From contig NZ_CP045430.1 in the NCBI RefSeq assembly GCF_005886805.2, positions 186,001 through 250,000 of the forward strand: a stretch of 64,000 bases of DNA, written 5' to 3'. The position numbers and the translations under genes are program-made. Below are positions 24,566-33,856 of this stretch, piece by piece. The notes under the pieces are model-generated. The model was not told the origin of the DNA. It ran no database searches and worked only from the letters and a program-made list of their open reading frames with translations. This DNA comes from Pseudoalteromonas rubra. Its GTDB lineage: Bacteria; Pseudomonadota; Gammaproteobacteria; Enterobacterales; Alteromonadaceae. Positions within the stretch are counted from its first letter, which is position 1. Every line of letters starts with the position of its first letter.

Positions 24566-26518
24566 TTACATAACATTATTTGCCGTTGTACAGCGGTTAA
24601 ACACATAGGCCGTTGGGCAGGTCATTTTCTTGCTTGTACCAAAGTTGCCTGTCAACTGAACTTGCTGACCATAGCGACCAGAGAGCACCAGATCAACACG
24701 AGAATTACTGGCGCTTTGTGCCCAGAAGTAAACAGGTTCTTGACCCGTTACAGATTTAGCGTCGTGTACCTTACGGATATAGTTTACATCGTTCGGATCA
24801 CGGTAGTGTTGTGCGCCCATATAGCTCCACACTTTCACGTCACCCGCTGTTTTCAGATTGCTGTTATACAGGTGCACTTTACCACCGGCCAGCTTGTCAC
24901 CGCTGGACATTGGGAAAGCAAGCTCGCTGTAACCGCTTTGGCCATGAGAGATCACCGTACCCGATGAATAAGCGTGATCAGCCCAGCAATCAGCTGAGTT
25001 GTAACAGCCAACATAATCTTTATTGCCATTCTGATCGATTACCAATGCACGGATCATACGACGAGACTCAGCAGATGTTTTTGGTACAAATCCGTGAATA
25101 CCATCGGCCTCTGTGACCAGCACTTTCAAAGAGGTCAGGTAACCACCATACCCATTCGTGGTAATGTCCAAATCTTTAACGTAAATACGCTTTTTAATGG
25201 TTGTGCTTTCGGGATGGTAGCCACTCACGATATCAACACTGGTATCTGGTTGATACAATAAGGCTTCGTTGAGCTTATTCAGGGTATTAATGTATTGCCC
25301 ACGACTTGTGTCAATCAGTGTCCTGTGTTTGGCATTTTTCCAGGTTTTACCGCCATCTCTGGAATACATAAAGTACAGGTTAGTACGGTTGTCGTTAGGA
25401 ACATGTCGGTTTTGTTTTATGCCATTTTTACCAAGCGCGAGACATTCACTTCGTGCACCAGTTTTCAATGTGCAGCTGTCTGGCATATGCACATTAAAGG
25501 CCATAGCCAATACGCCATTGCGCTCAGTACTTACTGAATAGTGACCAAAGCTCAGTTTATCATCCAGTGCAACCAGCTTTTTACTTGTCAAAGCCGTCAG
25601 GCCACCCGACTGTGGCAGATATTCCGTCATATAAAGCTGGCGACGCGCAGTTTGCTTGTACTCATTGGTCATCTCAGTAGGTGCCTGGATATAACGGGTA
25701 TTCAGCAGTACAAACTTATTATTAACCCACCATGCCTGCGGATACGTAAAGCCCAGGTTGTAGCAACTCTTAGTGCTGTCAGTACAGTTATGATCTCTGT
25801 CCAGTGTCAGGCCGCGTTCGTTCTTTGCATCGACCAGTTTGAATGAGCCTAAGTTTGCAAAAAAATTATCATGTTTATTGGATGAGCGGTAAATAAGGCC
25901 GCCACGGGTTGAGTTACGCCCGGAGATAAACACATAAACATAGCCCTGGCTGTCAACATTGAGGACTGCCGTATCATGAAAATCACTGGTGTCTTTAACA
26001 TGCACGATCACAGGCTCTTTGATCATGCCCGTTTTGTGGTTGTAGGCACCCACTGCGTACACCAAACGTTCATACCCTTTATTTGGCGCAGGCGCATTCA
26101 AGGCACAGTCTGAGTGAGCACCATTGATGATGTAATAAGTCCAGTCACCGCTCTGAACGGCCATCGGTGCCGCTTTGGCTGAGCCTGTCGATGCTGGGCC
26201 GGAATACTTAGGCACATTTTGTCCGCCCACATAGAACAGCTGATTGTCCAGACTATAGTAACTGCCGCGCAGCAAACGTTCATTCAGGGTGGTATTCAAG
26301 TGGTGATACGGCGAGACTTTGTTTTTGATATATGTGTCGTAGTTATAGTCAGAGTCATCTGAATAGCTCGGGCCTGAGTCATTGAAACTACACTTACCAT
26401 GATTGTTGAAGTTAAACGGATCAGCATATCCTTTGGTTGGGTCAAGCGCTGCGTGTGCACTAAGCACAGGTGAAAGTAATAACCCTGCTATCAGGGCTTT
26501 TGTTGCTTTTGTCTTCAT
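24566..26518 (-). CDS. Secreted BNR-repeat (BNR_4-like) protein, possible polysaccharide lyase
   Basis: A 650-residue exported protein. The start at 26518 is fixed by an AAGGAA ribosome-binding site and gives a clean signal peptide (KALIAGLLLSPVLSAHA). The long frame to 26611 adds a cytoplasmic-looking extension and is rejected. The body has beta-propeller features of BNR/Asp-box proteins: DTAVLNVDSQGYVYVFISGR and MYSRDGGKTWKN (S-x-D-G-G-K-T-W Asp box). Several Cys pairs fit an extracellular protein. The family includes sialidase-like proteins and polysaccharide lyases of the ulvan-degrading type; activity cannot be assigned from sequence alone. It is divergent from the micro-peptide gene at 26902, and the hybrid regulator nearby is of a type that often controls glycan use. 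Confidence 0.75.
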   Translation of the reverse strand: MKTKATKALIAGLLLSPVLSAHAALDPTKGYADPFNFNNHGKCSFNDSGPSYSDDSDYNYDTYIKNKVSPYHHLNTTLNERLLRGSYYSLDNQLFYVGGQNVPKYSGPASTGSAKAAPMAVQSGDWTYYIINGAHSDCALNAPAPNKGYERLVYAVGAYNHKTGMIKEPVIVHVKDTSDFHDTAVLNVDSQGYVYVFISGRNSTRGGLIYRSSNKHDNFFANLGSFKLVDAKNERGLTLDRDHNCTDSTKSCYNLGFTYPQAWWVNNKFVLLNTRYIQAPTEMTNEYKQTARRQLYMTEYLPQSGGLTALTSKKLVALDDKLSFGHYSVSTERNGVLAMAFNVHMPDSCTLKTGARSECLALGKNGIKQNRHVPNDNRTNLYFMYSRDGGKTWKNAKHRTLIDTSRGQYINTLNKLNEALLYQPDTSVDIVSGYHPESTTIKKRIYVKDLDITTNGYGGYLTSLKVLVTEADGIHGFVPKTSAESRRMIRALVIDQNGNKDYVGCYNSADCWADHAYSSGTVISHGQSGYSELAFPMSSGDKLAGGKVHLYNSNLKTAGDVKVWSYMGAQHYRDPNDVNYIRKVHDAKSVTGQEPVYFWAQSASNSRVDLVLSGRYGQQVQLTGNFGTSKKMTCPTAYVFNRCTTANNVM

Positions 26519-26901
26519 TGTTATTCCTTTTTTATTATGATTTGTACCTAAACAGCACAAATTCACGGCCATTAAACAAGAGTAAAGACGTAATAACAAG
26601 GCCATAATCAAATAAAAATTAACAATAAATCATTAAATAACGCCCAAAAAGAAAAGTTCATCACTCAAAATATAACCACATTACATTTTCGGTATGTAAT
26701 AGCTGACTAAAGAGTCCATCACAGCGCGTCTGAGGGAGCCAAACTACACCTAACTTGCCTTGTTCTTTAGCAGTCTTTCTTTGTAAAAACACTCCCCAGA
26801 TGGGGGGAGGAAGGCGTACTCATTTTTGCAACAAAACCATTTACATGCGGCTCCGAAAATGTAACAGTGATTCCCGGTGACATAACAAAACGGAGACCAT
26901 T
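26519..26901. other. Divergent intergenic region
   Basis: Lies between the BNR protein start and the micro-peptide start. It should contain both promoters. It holds a hairpin (CTCCCC-loop-GGGGAG) at 26792-26809 that is followed by TGTTTTT on the minus strand. Confidence 0.5.
26785..26809 (-). terminator. GC-rich hairpin with T-run on the minus strand
   Basis: On the minus strand CTCCCCCCATCTGGGGAG is followed by TGTTTTTAC. It could end read-through from the hybrid regulator gene, or act as attenuator for the BNR gene. A similar ACTCCCC-AAAA-GGGAGT hairpin occurs at about 33018. Confidence 0.4.
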
Positions 26902-27072
26902 ATGAAACTTAATCTAAAAACAAAAAAGATGAAGAATCTGTCAGGTAATCAAGCAATACAGGCACAGTTAACACCGCGCGTGCAAGGGGGAGCAGCAGGC
27001 GCATTCCAACCAAATAGCAAGCCACATGCAACAGGCTCAAATATTACAACATGTGATCCAAATTGGTGGTAA
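26902..27072 (+). CDS. Gly-Gly leader micro-peptide precursor 1 (56 residues)
   Basis: The ATG is preceded by CGGAGA with good spacing. The leader is Lys-rich (MKLNLKTKKMKNLSG), continues to LTPRVQGG and places Gly-Gly exactly at residues 29-30. The following 26-residue core is Gly/Ala/Asn/Thr-rich with one Cys and a C-terminal Trp-Trp. The micro-ORF at 33677 has the same leader length and shares 13 of 30 leader positions, including MKL-L, KNL, TP and GG. Double-glycine leaders are known for bacteriocins and other peptides exported and cut by C39-peptidase ABC transporters. No modifying enzyme or C39 transporter is in this window, so maturation is unknown. A bidirectional terminator follows at once, so it is a single-gene transcript. 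Confidence 0.75.
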   Translation: MKLNLKTKKMKNLSGNQAIQAQLTPRVQGGAAGAFQPNSKPHATGSNITTCDPNWW

Positions 27073-27110
27073 ACAAAGGCGCACGTTGGTCTATATAATT
27101 AATTAAAAAT

Positions 27111-27136
27111 AAAAAAGGCACACAATGTGCCTTTTT
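27111..27136. terminator. Bidirectional rho-independent terminator
   Basis: AAAAAAGGCACA, a short loop, then TGTGCCTTTTT: a perfect stem flanked by A-run and T-run. It ends the micro-peptide transcript on the plus strand and the hybrid regulator transcript on the minus strand. Confidence 0.9.
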
Positions 27137-27144
27137 ACGTTGGT

Positions 27145-30100
27145 TCACTCTCGTCGCTCAGATTCTTTCTCATACTGCTTCGTATAATGCTGCGGAGACA
27201 TATTAAACTCGGCTTTAAAGCAACTACTGAAATAAGCAGGGGATGAAAACCCGACCTGATAAGCAACCTCAGCGACTAAAGTACCCGCTTGTAACTGCGT
27301 ACGAGCTTGCTCTAAACGGTATTGCCTGAGCAGCGCATTTGGCGACAACCCTGTCAGGTTTCGGGTTTTGCGTTGCAGTTGTCGTACACTCAAAAACACA
27401 TGGCTCGCCATGCTCTCAGTATCGAATTTAGGATCCTGATAATTTTGCGCTATTACTTGTTGAATTTTATCAATAAAGGGGAGCCGTTTTGTATCACGGA
27501 GCTCTCCCACCCGGGGCTTACTACCTAAGATCTGATCGGCAAATAGCCGCGCCAGTTTTTTACGCCCTTTGATCAGGTTTTCAACCCTATGCCTTAGCAC
27601 ATCAAGATCACAAGGCTTCCCTATATAATCATCTGCTTCTGCTTCAAAGCCTAAAATTCGGCTATCGTCATCCTCTTTTGCCGTCAGTAATATCACGGGA
27701 ATATGGCTTGTTGTCTCATCCTGCTTAATCTCTTGCAGCATCTCCAGTCCTGACTTTTTGGGCATCATCACATCACTGATAATGAGATCAGGTAACTCAG
27801 ATTTTGCTTGCAACAGGCCTTGTTCTCCATCACAGGCAACTGTGCAATCAAACCACTCAGACAAGGACTCCTTAAGCATCATTCTTAGCTGTGGGTTGTC
27901 TTCCACAATCAACACATGGGCATTAGACTCAGCTTTATCAGTCACCTGAAACTCAGTCTCTGTCTGTACTCCGCAGTCTGGATCGTTCGCTATGGCTTCA
28001 CTGTAAAGAGGGAGCATGAGGGTAAACTGACACCCTTGTCCCGGCTCACTGCTCAGCACTATATCGCCTCCACAGTCACTGATTAGCTGATGAACCACAG
28101 ACAAACCAATCCCCTGCCCGCTTATTTCACTGTGCTCTCCACGCACATATCGTTTAAACACATCAGCCTGTAAGGATTTACAAATACCGGGTCCGGAGTT
28201 AGTAAACACAAGTTTCAGGAAACCGCCACGCTGATGCGCTTCTATAAAAATCTCACCTTCTTCAGGCGTATATTTCACAGCGTTAGACAATAAGTTTGTA
28301 ATTATCTGTTCAAAGTCGGCCTCGTTCAGCAACACTTCCTGTGCATCCAGGGTATGTGTAACCTTATAACGGATCTGTTTTTCGTTGGCGAGCAACTCAA
28401 ATGCATGAGCCTGCTTTAGCAGCACCTCTTTGGCAGTAAAGTGATGATTTTCAAACGGGGAGACATCGTCTTTTTTTGCATAGCGGATCAGATTGTCGAT
28501 GAGTTTTTCCAGCCTAAGGGCCTGTGAATAGGCTGCATGCCATTTGCTATTGCCGTCATTATTTTCTTGCTTCAACATGCTTTTAATTGGCAGCATGATC
28601 ACGGCCAGCGGCGTTCGCAGCTCGTGGGATACATTGCCAAAAAACACATTTTTACTTTCCATCAAGCTGGTAATTTGTGCACGCTTTTGATCTATTTCTT
28701 TGGTGCGGGATAGTACCAGCTCTTCCAGGTGCAGGTTACGTCGCCTCAGTTGGTATGTTCTGGCAAACAGAAGAAGACCAATCAACATCACAAAGCCAAA
28801 AGCATAGAGTGTGAAAGCCCAGCCAGTTAAATACCAGGGCGTTGCGATTTCAAATTCAAAGCGCGATTCAGTCCAGTCACTCGAAATCGCCCTGCTTCTA
28901 ATCACAAAATTGTATATACCCGGCGGCAAGTTAGTGTAAGTAGCGCTGCGTTGCGTTTGTTCTGCCTCCGTCCAGTCCTTATCAAAGCCCAGCAAACGAT
29001 ATTGATAATACACATCAACGTTCCGATCCCGTTTGATATTAACGAACTCAAACTTAAAATTCCTCTGGGTACTATTGAACCATCTGCCTGGCAGAATTGT
29101 ATTTTCTGAATACTGTTCATCCTGGTACACCGCATACGGCTCGCCCTGAACATTTACTCTGCTTATATGCACGCCATAAGGGACCTGGGCTTGTGTGTTT
29201 GATAATGCGGCAATCCCATTTATACCACCAAGATATAAGGTTCCTGCCTCGGATTCAGACGCGCTGTCATATGTTTTTGCCCCTATACTCAAGCGCTTAA
29301 ATGGAGTTGAATACAGTACTTGCAGCGTGTCTGACGAGACTTTGTACAAATTAGCCATATCGGCCAGCCACATGTGCTCTGCGCGATCCCGGTAAATAAA
29401 TGCAAACACTACATTGGGATATACACCGTTCAGATCTAGCTGTTGTGTGCGCTTGGCTTGCAAGTCGTGGAGCAATAACCCATAAGAGGTTGCTGCCCAG
29501 AGTCGCCCTTTAGGGTCAATATCGGCGTCATAAACAGCAAGCTTTTTATTACTTTTCGGTATTTGTAATTCAACCTTAGTCGGTGCGCCCTGACCTAATA
29601 TGTAGATTTCAAAGCCGCAAGCCAACACTTCGTCATTACTGCCTTTTTTCAGGTTTTTAAAATGCCCAGGTAAAAAGGACACCCGCCGCTCAGTGTGGGG
29701 GTCGTATTCTACGATCCCCTGAAAGGTCAGCAACCATAAACGACCATTTTCCGATTGTTCAATATCTCTTATCTCAAAGTCGTTACCCGCATTGACGGGT
29801 GGCACACTGACCCTGGTTGCTAAGGACGCGCCCTTTTCGAGTCGGTACAAGGCAGACGATGCACCAAACCACAATGTTCCGTTTCGCCCGGCATAAACAG
29901 TGTGAACATCGAGTTCCGGCTGAGCTGGATCCAGATATACAGGTTCGGATTCTGCATGGCCTTTGTACTTTACGTATACACGGTTCAGGCTTACAAACCA
30001 CAGATTATCGTCTTCATCAAACTGCAGGCCATCGATATTAGGCTGCTGGGTTACGGCAGAAATTTCATTGGCTGAGTCACTGGAGTGTTTAAGTTCTACT

Positions 30101-31104
30101 TCAAATATGGCGCGACTGGTTGCGAGCCAAACTGTACCTTGATCATCAAATACATTACTTATCAGAAATATTTGCTGAATTTGCGCATCAGAGTGGTACT
30201 TGCTAACCCGGCTCACTCTGTCATTAGAGTCTAATACAATGAGCTCAGAGCCAGTTCCCAAGTAAACCGCATGTCTTCCTGAATGCACAGAAGTAATCGC
30301 ATGGTGATCAATATCACTAAAATGGACCAGAGAAGGCTGGCTGGAGTCAGGCTGTTCGAGCCTGAAAAAACCTTGTTCAGACACAGCATACAAAGCGTTA
30401 TCAGGTCCGGTAGTGACGATTCGAGTATCGGCAAGTACCCTGTTTTGCCATAGTTTAATAAAAGTTCCGGAGGATCTTTCAAACCAAAATACTTCGCCAA
30501 GTTTAGAGATAAATAAAGGGGCGTCTTTATACAAAGTGACACTAAAGCGGAGGTTGTGTTTTACCCCTGAGCTGTGAAGGTCATATAACTGATAGGCATC
30601 TTCATCAGCAGAAAAATGGACTAGCTGACCATCATCGCCCACAAGCCAAAACTTATCCTGGCTATCCTGATATAAAGCAGCCGGTCTGAAAGCATCATTA
30701 TCCATGGTGCGGACAGAAAGAAAGCTATCCTTGAACAGACGTGTGCCCTTAGGAACCTGTTGACGCAGCGTGTCCATATAAGGCATAAAACTGTCCTGCT
30801 GGTCATTGTGCAGATACAAACCATGGCCTGTCAGCAACCACCTGCGTCCCTGAGCATCTTCCACAACTTTTCTTGCAAGCGGGTGCGGGTAGAATATGGA
30901 CTGATAACCATCAAATCTCAATACACCAGACGTACCACTGATCCACAAATAGCCCTGACTGTCTTGTGAAACGGAGTTAATGATGGTGACCATATCAAGC
31001 TTGTCGATGGATTGAAGATGCAGCCTGAGCTGGGACACCTCGCGCGCCTGGACATGGCACTGAATAATAACGAATAATATAATTACCAGGCTCCATTTTA
31101 GCAT
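27145..31104 (-). CDS. Hybrid two-component system regulator (propeller-HK-REC-AraC)
   Basis: A 1319-residue one-protein signalling system anchored in the inner membrane. Signal peptide (1-20, ending HVQA); periplasmic beta-propeller repeats of the two-component regulator propeller type (about 45-690, for example QDSQGYLWISGTSGVLRFDG and YAGRNGTLWFGASSALYRL); Y_Y_Y domain (about 700-790, with TYTNLPPGIYNFVIRS); a transmembrane helix (ALYAFGFVMLIGLLLF-like, near 800); HisKA with phospho-acceptor His in FGNVSHELRTPL; HATPase; receiver domain (VLIVEDNPQL, phospho-Asp in LIISDVMMPKKSG); and C-terminal AraC helix-turn-helix (VAEVAYQVGFSSPAYFSSCF). Such regulators often sense glycan fragments and control adjacent degradation genes; the BNR protein gene next door is a candidate target. 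Divergent from the LuxR-type gene. Confidence 0.95.
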   Translation of the reverse strand: MLKWSLVIILFVIIQCHVQAREVSQLRLHLQSIDKLDMVTIINSVSQDSQGYLWISGTSGVLRFDGYQSIFYPHPLARKVVEDAQGRRWLLTGHGLYLHNDQQDSFMPYMDTLRQQVPKGTRLFKDSFLSVRTMDNDAFRPAALYQDSQDKFWLVGDDGQLVHFSADEDAYQLYDLHSSGVKHNLRFSVTLYKDAPLFISKLGEVFWFERSSGTFIKLWQNRVLADTRIVTTGPDNALYAVSEQGFFRLEQPDSSQPSLVHFSDIDHHAITSVHSGRHAVYLGTGSELIVLDSNDRVSRVSKYHSDAQIQQIFLISNVFDDQGTVWLATSRAIFEVELKHSSDSANEISAVTQQPNIDGLQFDEDDNLWFVSLNRVYVKYKGHAESEPVYLDPAQPELDVHTVYAGRNGTLWFGASSALYRLEKGASLATRVSVPPVNAGNDFEIRDIEQSENGRLWLLTFQGIVEYDPHTERRVSFLPGHFKNLKKGSNDEVLACGFEIYILGQGAPTKVELQIPKSNKKLAVYDADIDPKGRLWAATSYGLLLHDLQAKRTQQLDLNGVYPNVVFAFIYRDRAEHMWLADMANLYKVSSDTLQVLYSTPFKRLSIGAKTYDSASESEAGTLYLGGINGIAALSNTQAQVPYGVHISRVNVQGEPYAVYQDEQYSENTILPGRWFNSTQRNFKFEFVNIKRDRNVDVYYQYRLLGFDKDWTEAEQTQRSATYTNLPPGIYNFVIRSRAISSDWTESRFEFEIATPWYLTGWAFTLYAFGFVMLIGLLLFARTYQLRRRNLHLEELVLSRTKEIDQKRAQITSLMESKNVFFGNVSHELRTPLAVIMLPIKSMLKQENNDGNSKWHAAYSQALRLEKLIDNLIRYAKKDDVSPFENHHFTAKEVLLKQAHAFELLANEKQIRYKVTHTLDAQEVLLNEADFEQIITNLLSNAVKYTPEEGEIFIEAHQRGGFLKLVFTNSGPGICKSLQADVFKRYVRGEHSEISGQGIGLSVVHQLISDCGGDIVLSSEPGQGCQFTLMLPLYSEAIANDPDCGVQTETEFQVTDKAESNAHVLIVEDNPQLRMMLKESLSEWFDCTVACDGEQGLLQAKSELPDLIISDVMMPKKSGLEMLQEIKQDETTSHIPVILLTAKEDDDSRILGFEAEADDYIGKPCDLDVLRHRVENLIKGRKKLARLFADQILGSKPRVGELRDTKRLPFIDKIQQVIAQNYQDPKFDTESMASHVFLSVRQLQRKTRNLTGLSPNALLRQYRLEQARTQLQAGTLVAEVAYQVGFSSPAYFSSCFKAEFNMSPQHYTKQYEKESERRE

Positions 31105-31440
31105 TATTGCGCTTACGTCCTTCCTGTAAAATGCGTAATTACTTTCTATAACCTTTAACAGGTACAGTCAACAAATTTGTTAAAAATTTGCCAACAGTCC
31201 TCATCCAAAAAGATGAGCTTTCTGATTTGCACAATAATCAACCACCAAAAAGACATGCCATATCGCCAACATTGAAAAGCATATCCCATTGTTTTATTTG
31301 CTAATATTTTTAATGTGTCGCTTTTACAGTGCTAGGCGTCGCTTTTCTCATAACTGATATATCAAAAAACTCATTATGTTAAAGGTGCAGAACGAAAAAA
31401 CGGAACCTGCGACAAAACAAAAAAGCACACAGGAGTCTAT
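31105..31440. other. Divergent promoter region between hybrid regulator and LuxR-type gene
   Basis: No gene. It contains two direct repeats of GTCGCTTTT 21 bases apart (listed separately) and A+T-rich stretches typical of promoters. Confidence 0.55.
31317..31346 (+). promoter_or_regulatory. Direct repeats GTCGCTTTT, possible regulator binding site
   Basis: GTCGCTTTT occurs at 31317-31325 and again at 31338-31346. The start-to-start distance is 21 bases, two turns of the helix, so both faces align. The AraC-type output domain of the hybrid regulator and the LuxR-type protein are both candidate binders. Inferred from spacing only. Confidence 0.4.
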
Positions 31441-32154
31441 ATGGATTACTCAGGTAACAAAATCAGCCATTCGGATGCGTTTGCACTGTATCCGGAGACA
31501 GCCATCACTACCTCTTTAAGCCGATTTTCAGAACCTCTGGGCATGGACCAGTTTCTCATTGTTGGGGTGAATGGCACCGAGCCAGTGTTCAGGTACCTTT
31601 CTACGTGTTCCGAACAATTCCTTCGCGCCTACTTTACGGATGGGTATTGTTTTTCTGATGACCTTATCCACTACTGCCAGCAAACACTGGCGCCGCGCTT
31701 TTGGAGCACTCATGACTATCACAATGCATCGCTTGCCCCAAAAACTCTGGGAAATCTTCTGGCTCAGGAAAACATCAATGGCGGTATAGTCATACCAGTC
31801 CACTATAGCGGTGCGATTGTGTTGGTAAACTTTTTTTCCAGCCAATCATACGATGAGATAAAATCTGTATATTATCAGCATAGTACAATATTAAGTGACA
31901 TCACACTCACTCTGATCCCCAGAATTATCAAAGAGTGCCCGGACTATTTATTTCTGCGACCAACATTAACGCCAAAGAGCAGCGAGTGTTTGCTATATAT
32001 GGCCAAGGGCATGACTAACCCTGAAATATCTGAACTGATGCAGGTATCTAAGGACAGAGTTAAGGAGCTGGTCAGCCAGATCCTTAATCAACTGGGTGCA
32101 GCAAACAGAACAGAGGCAGTACTCAAAGCAAAACAAAGCTTGCTCATTCCATAA
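31441..32154 (+). CDS. LuxR-family transcriptional regulator with autoinducer-domain-like N-terminus
   Basis: A 237-residue protein with the length and layout of quorum-sensing LuxR regulators. The N-terminal domain has scattered LuxR-like landmarks (YFTDGYCFSDDLIHYC, APRFWS, NINGGIVIPVHY). The C-terminal GerE helix-turn-helix is clear: LTPKSSECLLYMAKGMTNPE followed by ISELMQVSKDRVKELVSQIL. No luxI-type synthase is in the window, so it would be a LuxR solo; its ligand is unknown. The start has GGAG seven bases upstream. It is divergent from the hybrid regulator. Confidence 0.85.
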   Translation: MDYSGNKISHSDAFALYPETAITTSLSRFSEPLGMDQFLIVGVNGTEPVFRYLSTCSEQFLRAYFTDGYCFSDDLIHYCQQTLAPRFWSTHDYHNASLAPKTLGNLLAQENINGGIVIPVHYSGAIVLVNFFSSQSYDEIKSVYYQHSTILSDITLTLIPRIIKECPDYLFLRPTLTPKSSECLLYMAKGMTNPEISELMQVSKDRVKELVSQILNQLGAANRTEAVLKAKQSLLIP

Positions 32155-32160
32155 AAAAGA

Positions 32161-32193
32161 GGCCAACCAAGAGGAAGTACCCTGTGGTTGGCC
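32161..32193 (+). terminator. Hairpin after LuxR-type gene
   Basis: GGCCAACCA pairs with TGGTTGGCC (9-bp perfect stem) 6 bases after the stop codon. It is preceded by AAAAAAG, and there is no T-run on the plus strand, so termination is moderately supported. Confidence 0.55.
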
Positions 32194-33676
32194 GACTTAT
32201 TGACGCTCAATTTACTTAGCTGGATCCTTAATGCTCAATCCTGAGAAAACATCCTGGCTGGTTAATTACTTTTGCAGCTACGCTGCAAAACCACAGTTCG
32301 CAATAACCAACAAAGTGCCAGTACCCCGGTTGAACCTGGCTTTCAAAGCACCATTATTACTCGTTATAACACTTTGCTTATTGTAAGCTTTCGACTCCCG
32401 GGAAAGCCCGGAGTTCCCCACAAGTACACCTAATATGTTGCAGGCTTTACATATCAAAACAAAATGCTTATTTCAGCCATCGGCTAACCCGTATGACTGG
32501 TGTGTGATGATATCCAAGGGCTCAGGTATTATACCAATTTCACTTAATACCTGGCCTATTTGAAGGAGCAAATAAGACGCTAACAGCGTTAAAAATTTCC
32601 CATTTAGAACCGTTACCTAAGGTATAATCTCGTAAATTTTTGCCTCGCCTATTTGGGTGTAGGTGCCTCAACGATAGCAGGATGCGGGAGCGGTGTTATC
32701 GACCCTATTTTCTCGCCTCAAACTTGATCACTTATGGTATTACTTGCTGAGGACAGGTTTCGTGCATGCTATGGCTATTTTTGCTCTATGTCTTGAGACA
32801 TTATTTTTCTATCGTCTGCTTGCATGTCAGGCCTTTCCTAAACACGGCGATATAATGGCTATGTCAAAGCCCCTAATTTTTATTGTGGTATTGCCTGTGC
32901 GCTAGTGCCAGCTGTGCCTAATTACAGCAAGATGAGAACGCCTATTGAGCCTTGTCTTGTTATCCGGCTGACTGTTTAAGTGCATAGAAAATATACGCCT
33001 GAAAACCGGCGATGATAACTCCCCAAAAAGGGAGTACAGACATTAAAATTCGAAACATAGTGGCGTGCTTTATAGGTAAAACGCGAATAGTCCATTATGT
33101 TTTGTCTAAAAAGATATGGCGGCTGATATTAGTGCAGGTGCACTGGGGTAAAAAAGGCACATCCTGTGTGCCTCAATACAAGTACTCTCAATTACAGTCT
33201 TTTATACTGACCACCTTTTCAGGCTACCCTGGCCAGCGACTATACTTATTGAATCTATTTACCCTTTGGAATAAGACCAAATAAATTATCGAACCGTTAC
33301 TTTCTGGCGCATAAAAATACGAAATATTCCCAACCAAACCAAGCAACTTCACACAAGTGATTGCTTTTGGTAACAGCTCAATTCATAAGTAGACAATGCT
33401 CCCTCAGACCGTCCCGAAAGATTAACCAAGAAATGAGAACAAAATATGGATGTAACAAAAAAACCTCTGTACTAAACTCACTCTACGCAAAGGCTACAGC
33501 ATAAAAATCATACAAAAAACAGAGAATTACTGCTTGCTACGTTGAAACCCAACGTATGGATTGTCACTTCATACCAGAACGCAAATTTAACACATTAGAT
33601 TCTTTCAATTTACACACAGTAAACTTTGTGCGAAGAATAATACCGAACAATTTATAAACAGAAGAAGGAAATCCCC
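32194..33676. other. Long intergenic stretch without a recognised gene
   Basis: About 1.5 kb read on both strands. It contains several hairpins: TTTTGCAGC/GCTGCAAAA near 32270-32290, ACTCCCC-AAAA-GGGAGT near 33018, and GGCACA/TGTGCC preceded by AAAAA near 33151. A region around 32530-32600 ends in ATTGGTATAA-type text on the minus strand that resembles ends of old mobile elements. Frames at 32693-32905 and 33012-33284 lack ribosome-binding sites and recognisable sequence. The hairpin at 33151 is like the terminators that follow both micro-peptides, so a decayed third precursor may once have been here. Confidence 0.4.
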
Positions 33677-33850
33677 ATGAAGTTACACCTAAGCAAAAAA
33701 AACCTAAAAAACCTGGGCAATAAAAATGCACTGGACTCAGATCAAACGCCAATGATCGCCGGCGGGGCAAGTGCGATTCCGCCAACCCGAGTACAGAAAG
33801 GTTGCCCATATTTTTCTTATTTCCCAGTGAATACCTGTATCCCTCGATAA
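33677..33850 (+). CDS. Gly-Gly leader micro-peptide precursor 2 (57 residues)
   Basis: The ATG follows AAGGAA with seven-base spacing. The leader opens MKLHLSKKNLKNLGN and ends QTPMIAGG, with Gly-Gly at residues 29-30, the same length as in the micro-ORF at 26902. The 27-residue core is aromatic and proline-rich (KGCPYFSYFP) with two cysteines 11 residues apart, so an intramolecular disulfide or other crosslink is possible. No modification or C39 transporter gene lies nearby. The adjacent NRPS cluster encodes an ABC exporter of the cyclic-peptide type, without a peptidase domain. The antisense frame 33564-33809 overlaps it and is rejected. Confidence 0.75.
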   Translation: MKLHLSKKNLKNLGNKNALDSDQTPMIAGGASAIPPTRVQKGCPYFSYFPVNTCIPR

Positions 33851-33856
33851 GCAGGT

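Noticed and set aside
32278..32490. Minus-strand open frame of about 66 codons ending in NCGFAA
   Set aside because: No canonical start with ribosome-binding site, and the stop lies inside a hairpin; probably chance.
33564..33809. 81-residue minus-strand ORF covering micro-peptide 2
   Set aside because: No ribosome-binding site and no recognisable sequence; it is antisense to a plus-strand ORF with a good ribosome-binding site and a leader shared with another locus.
26902..33850. Calling the micro-peptides lanthipeptides
   Set aside because: No LanB/LanC/LanM-type or other modifying enzyme in the window; the leader alone cannot define the class.
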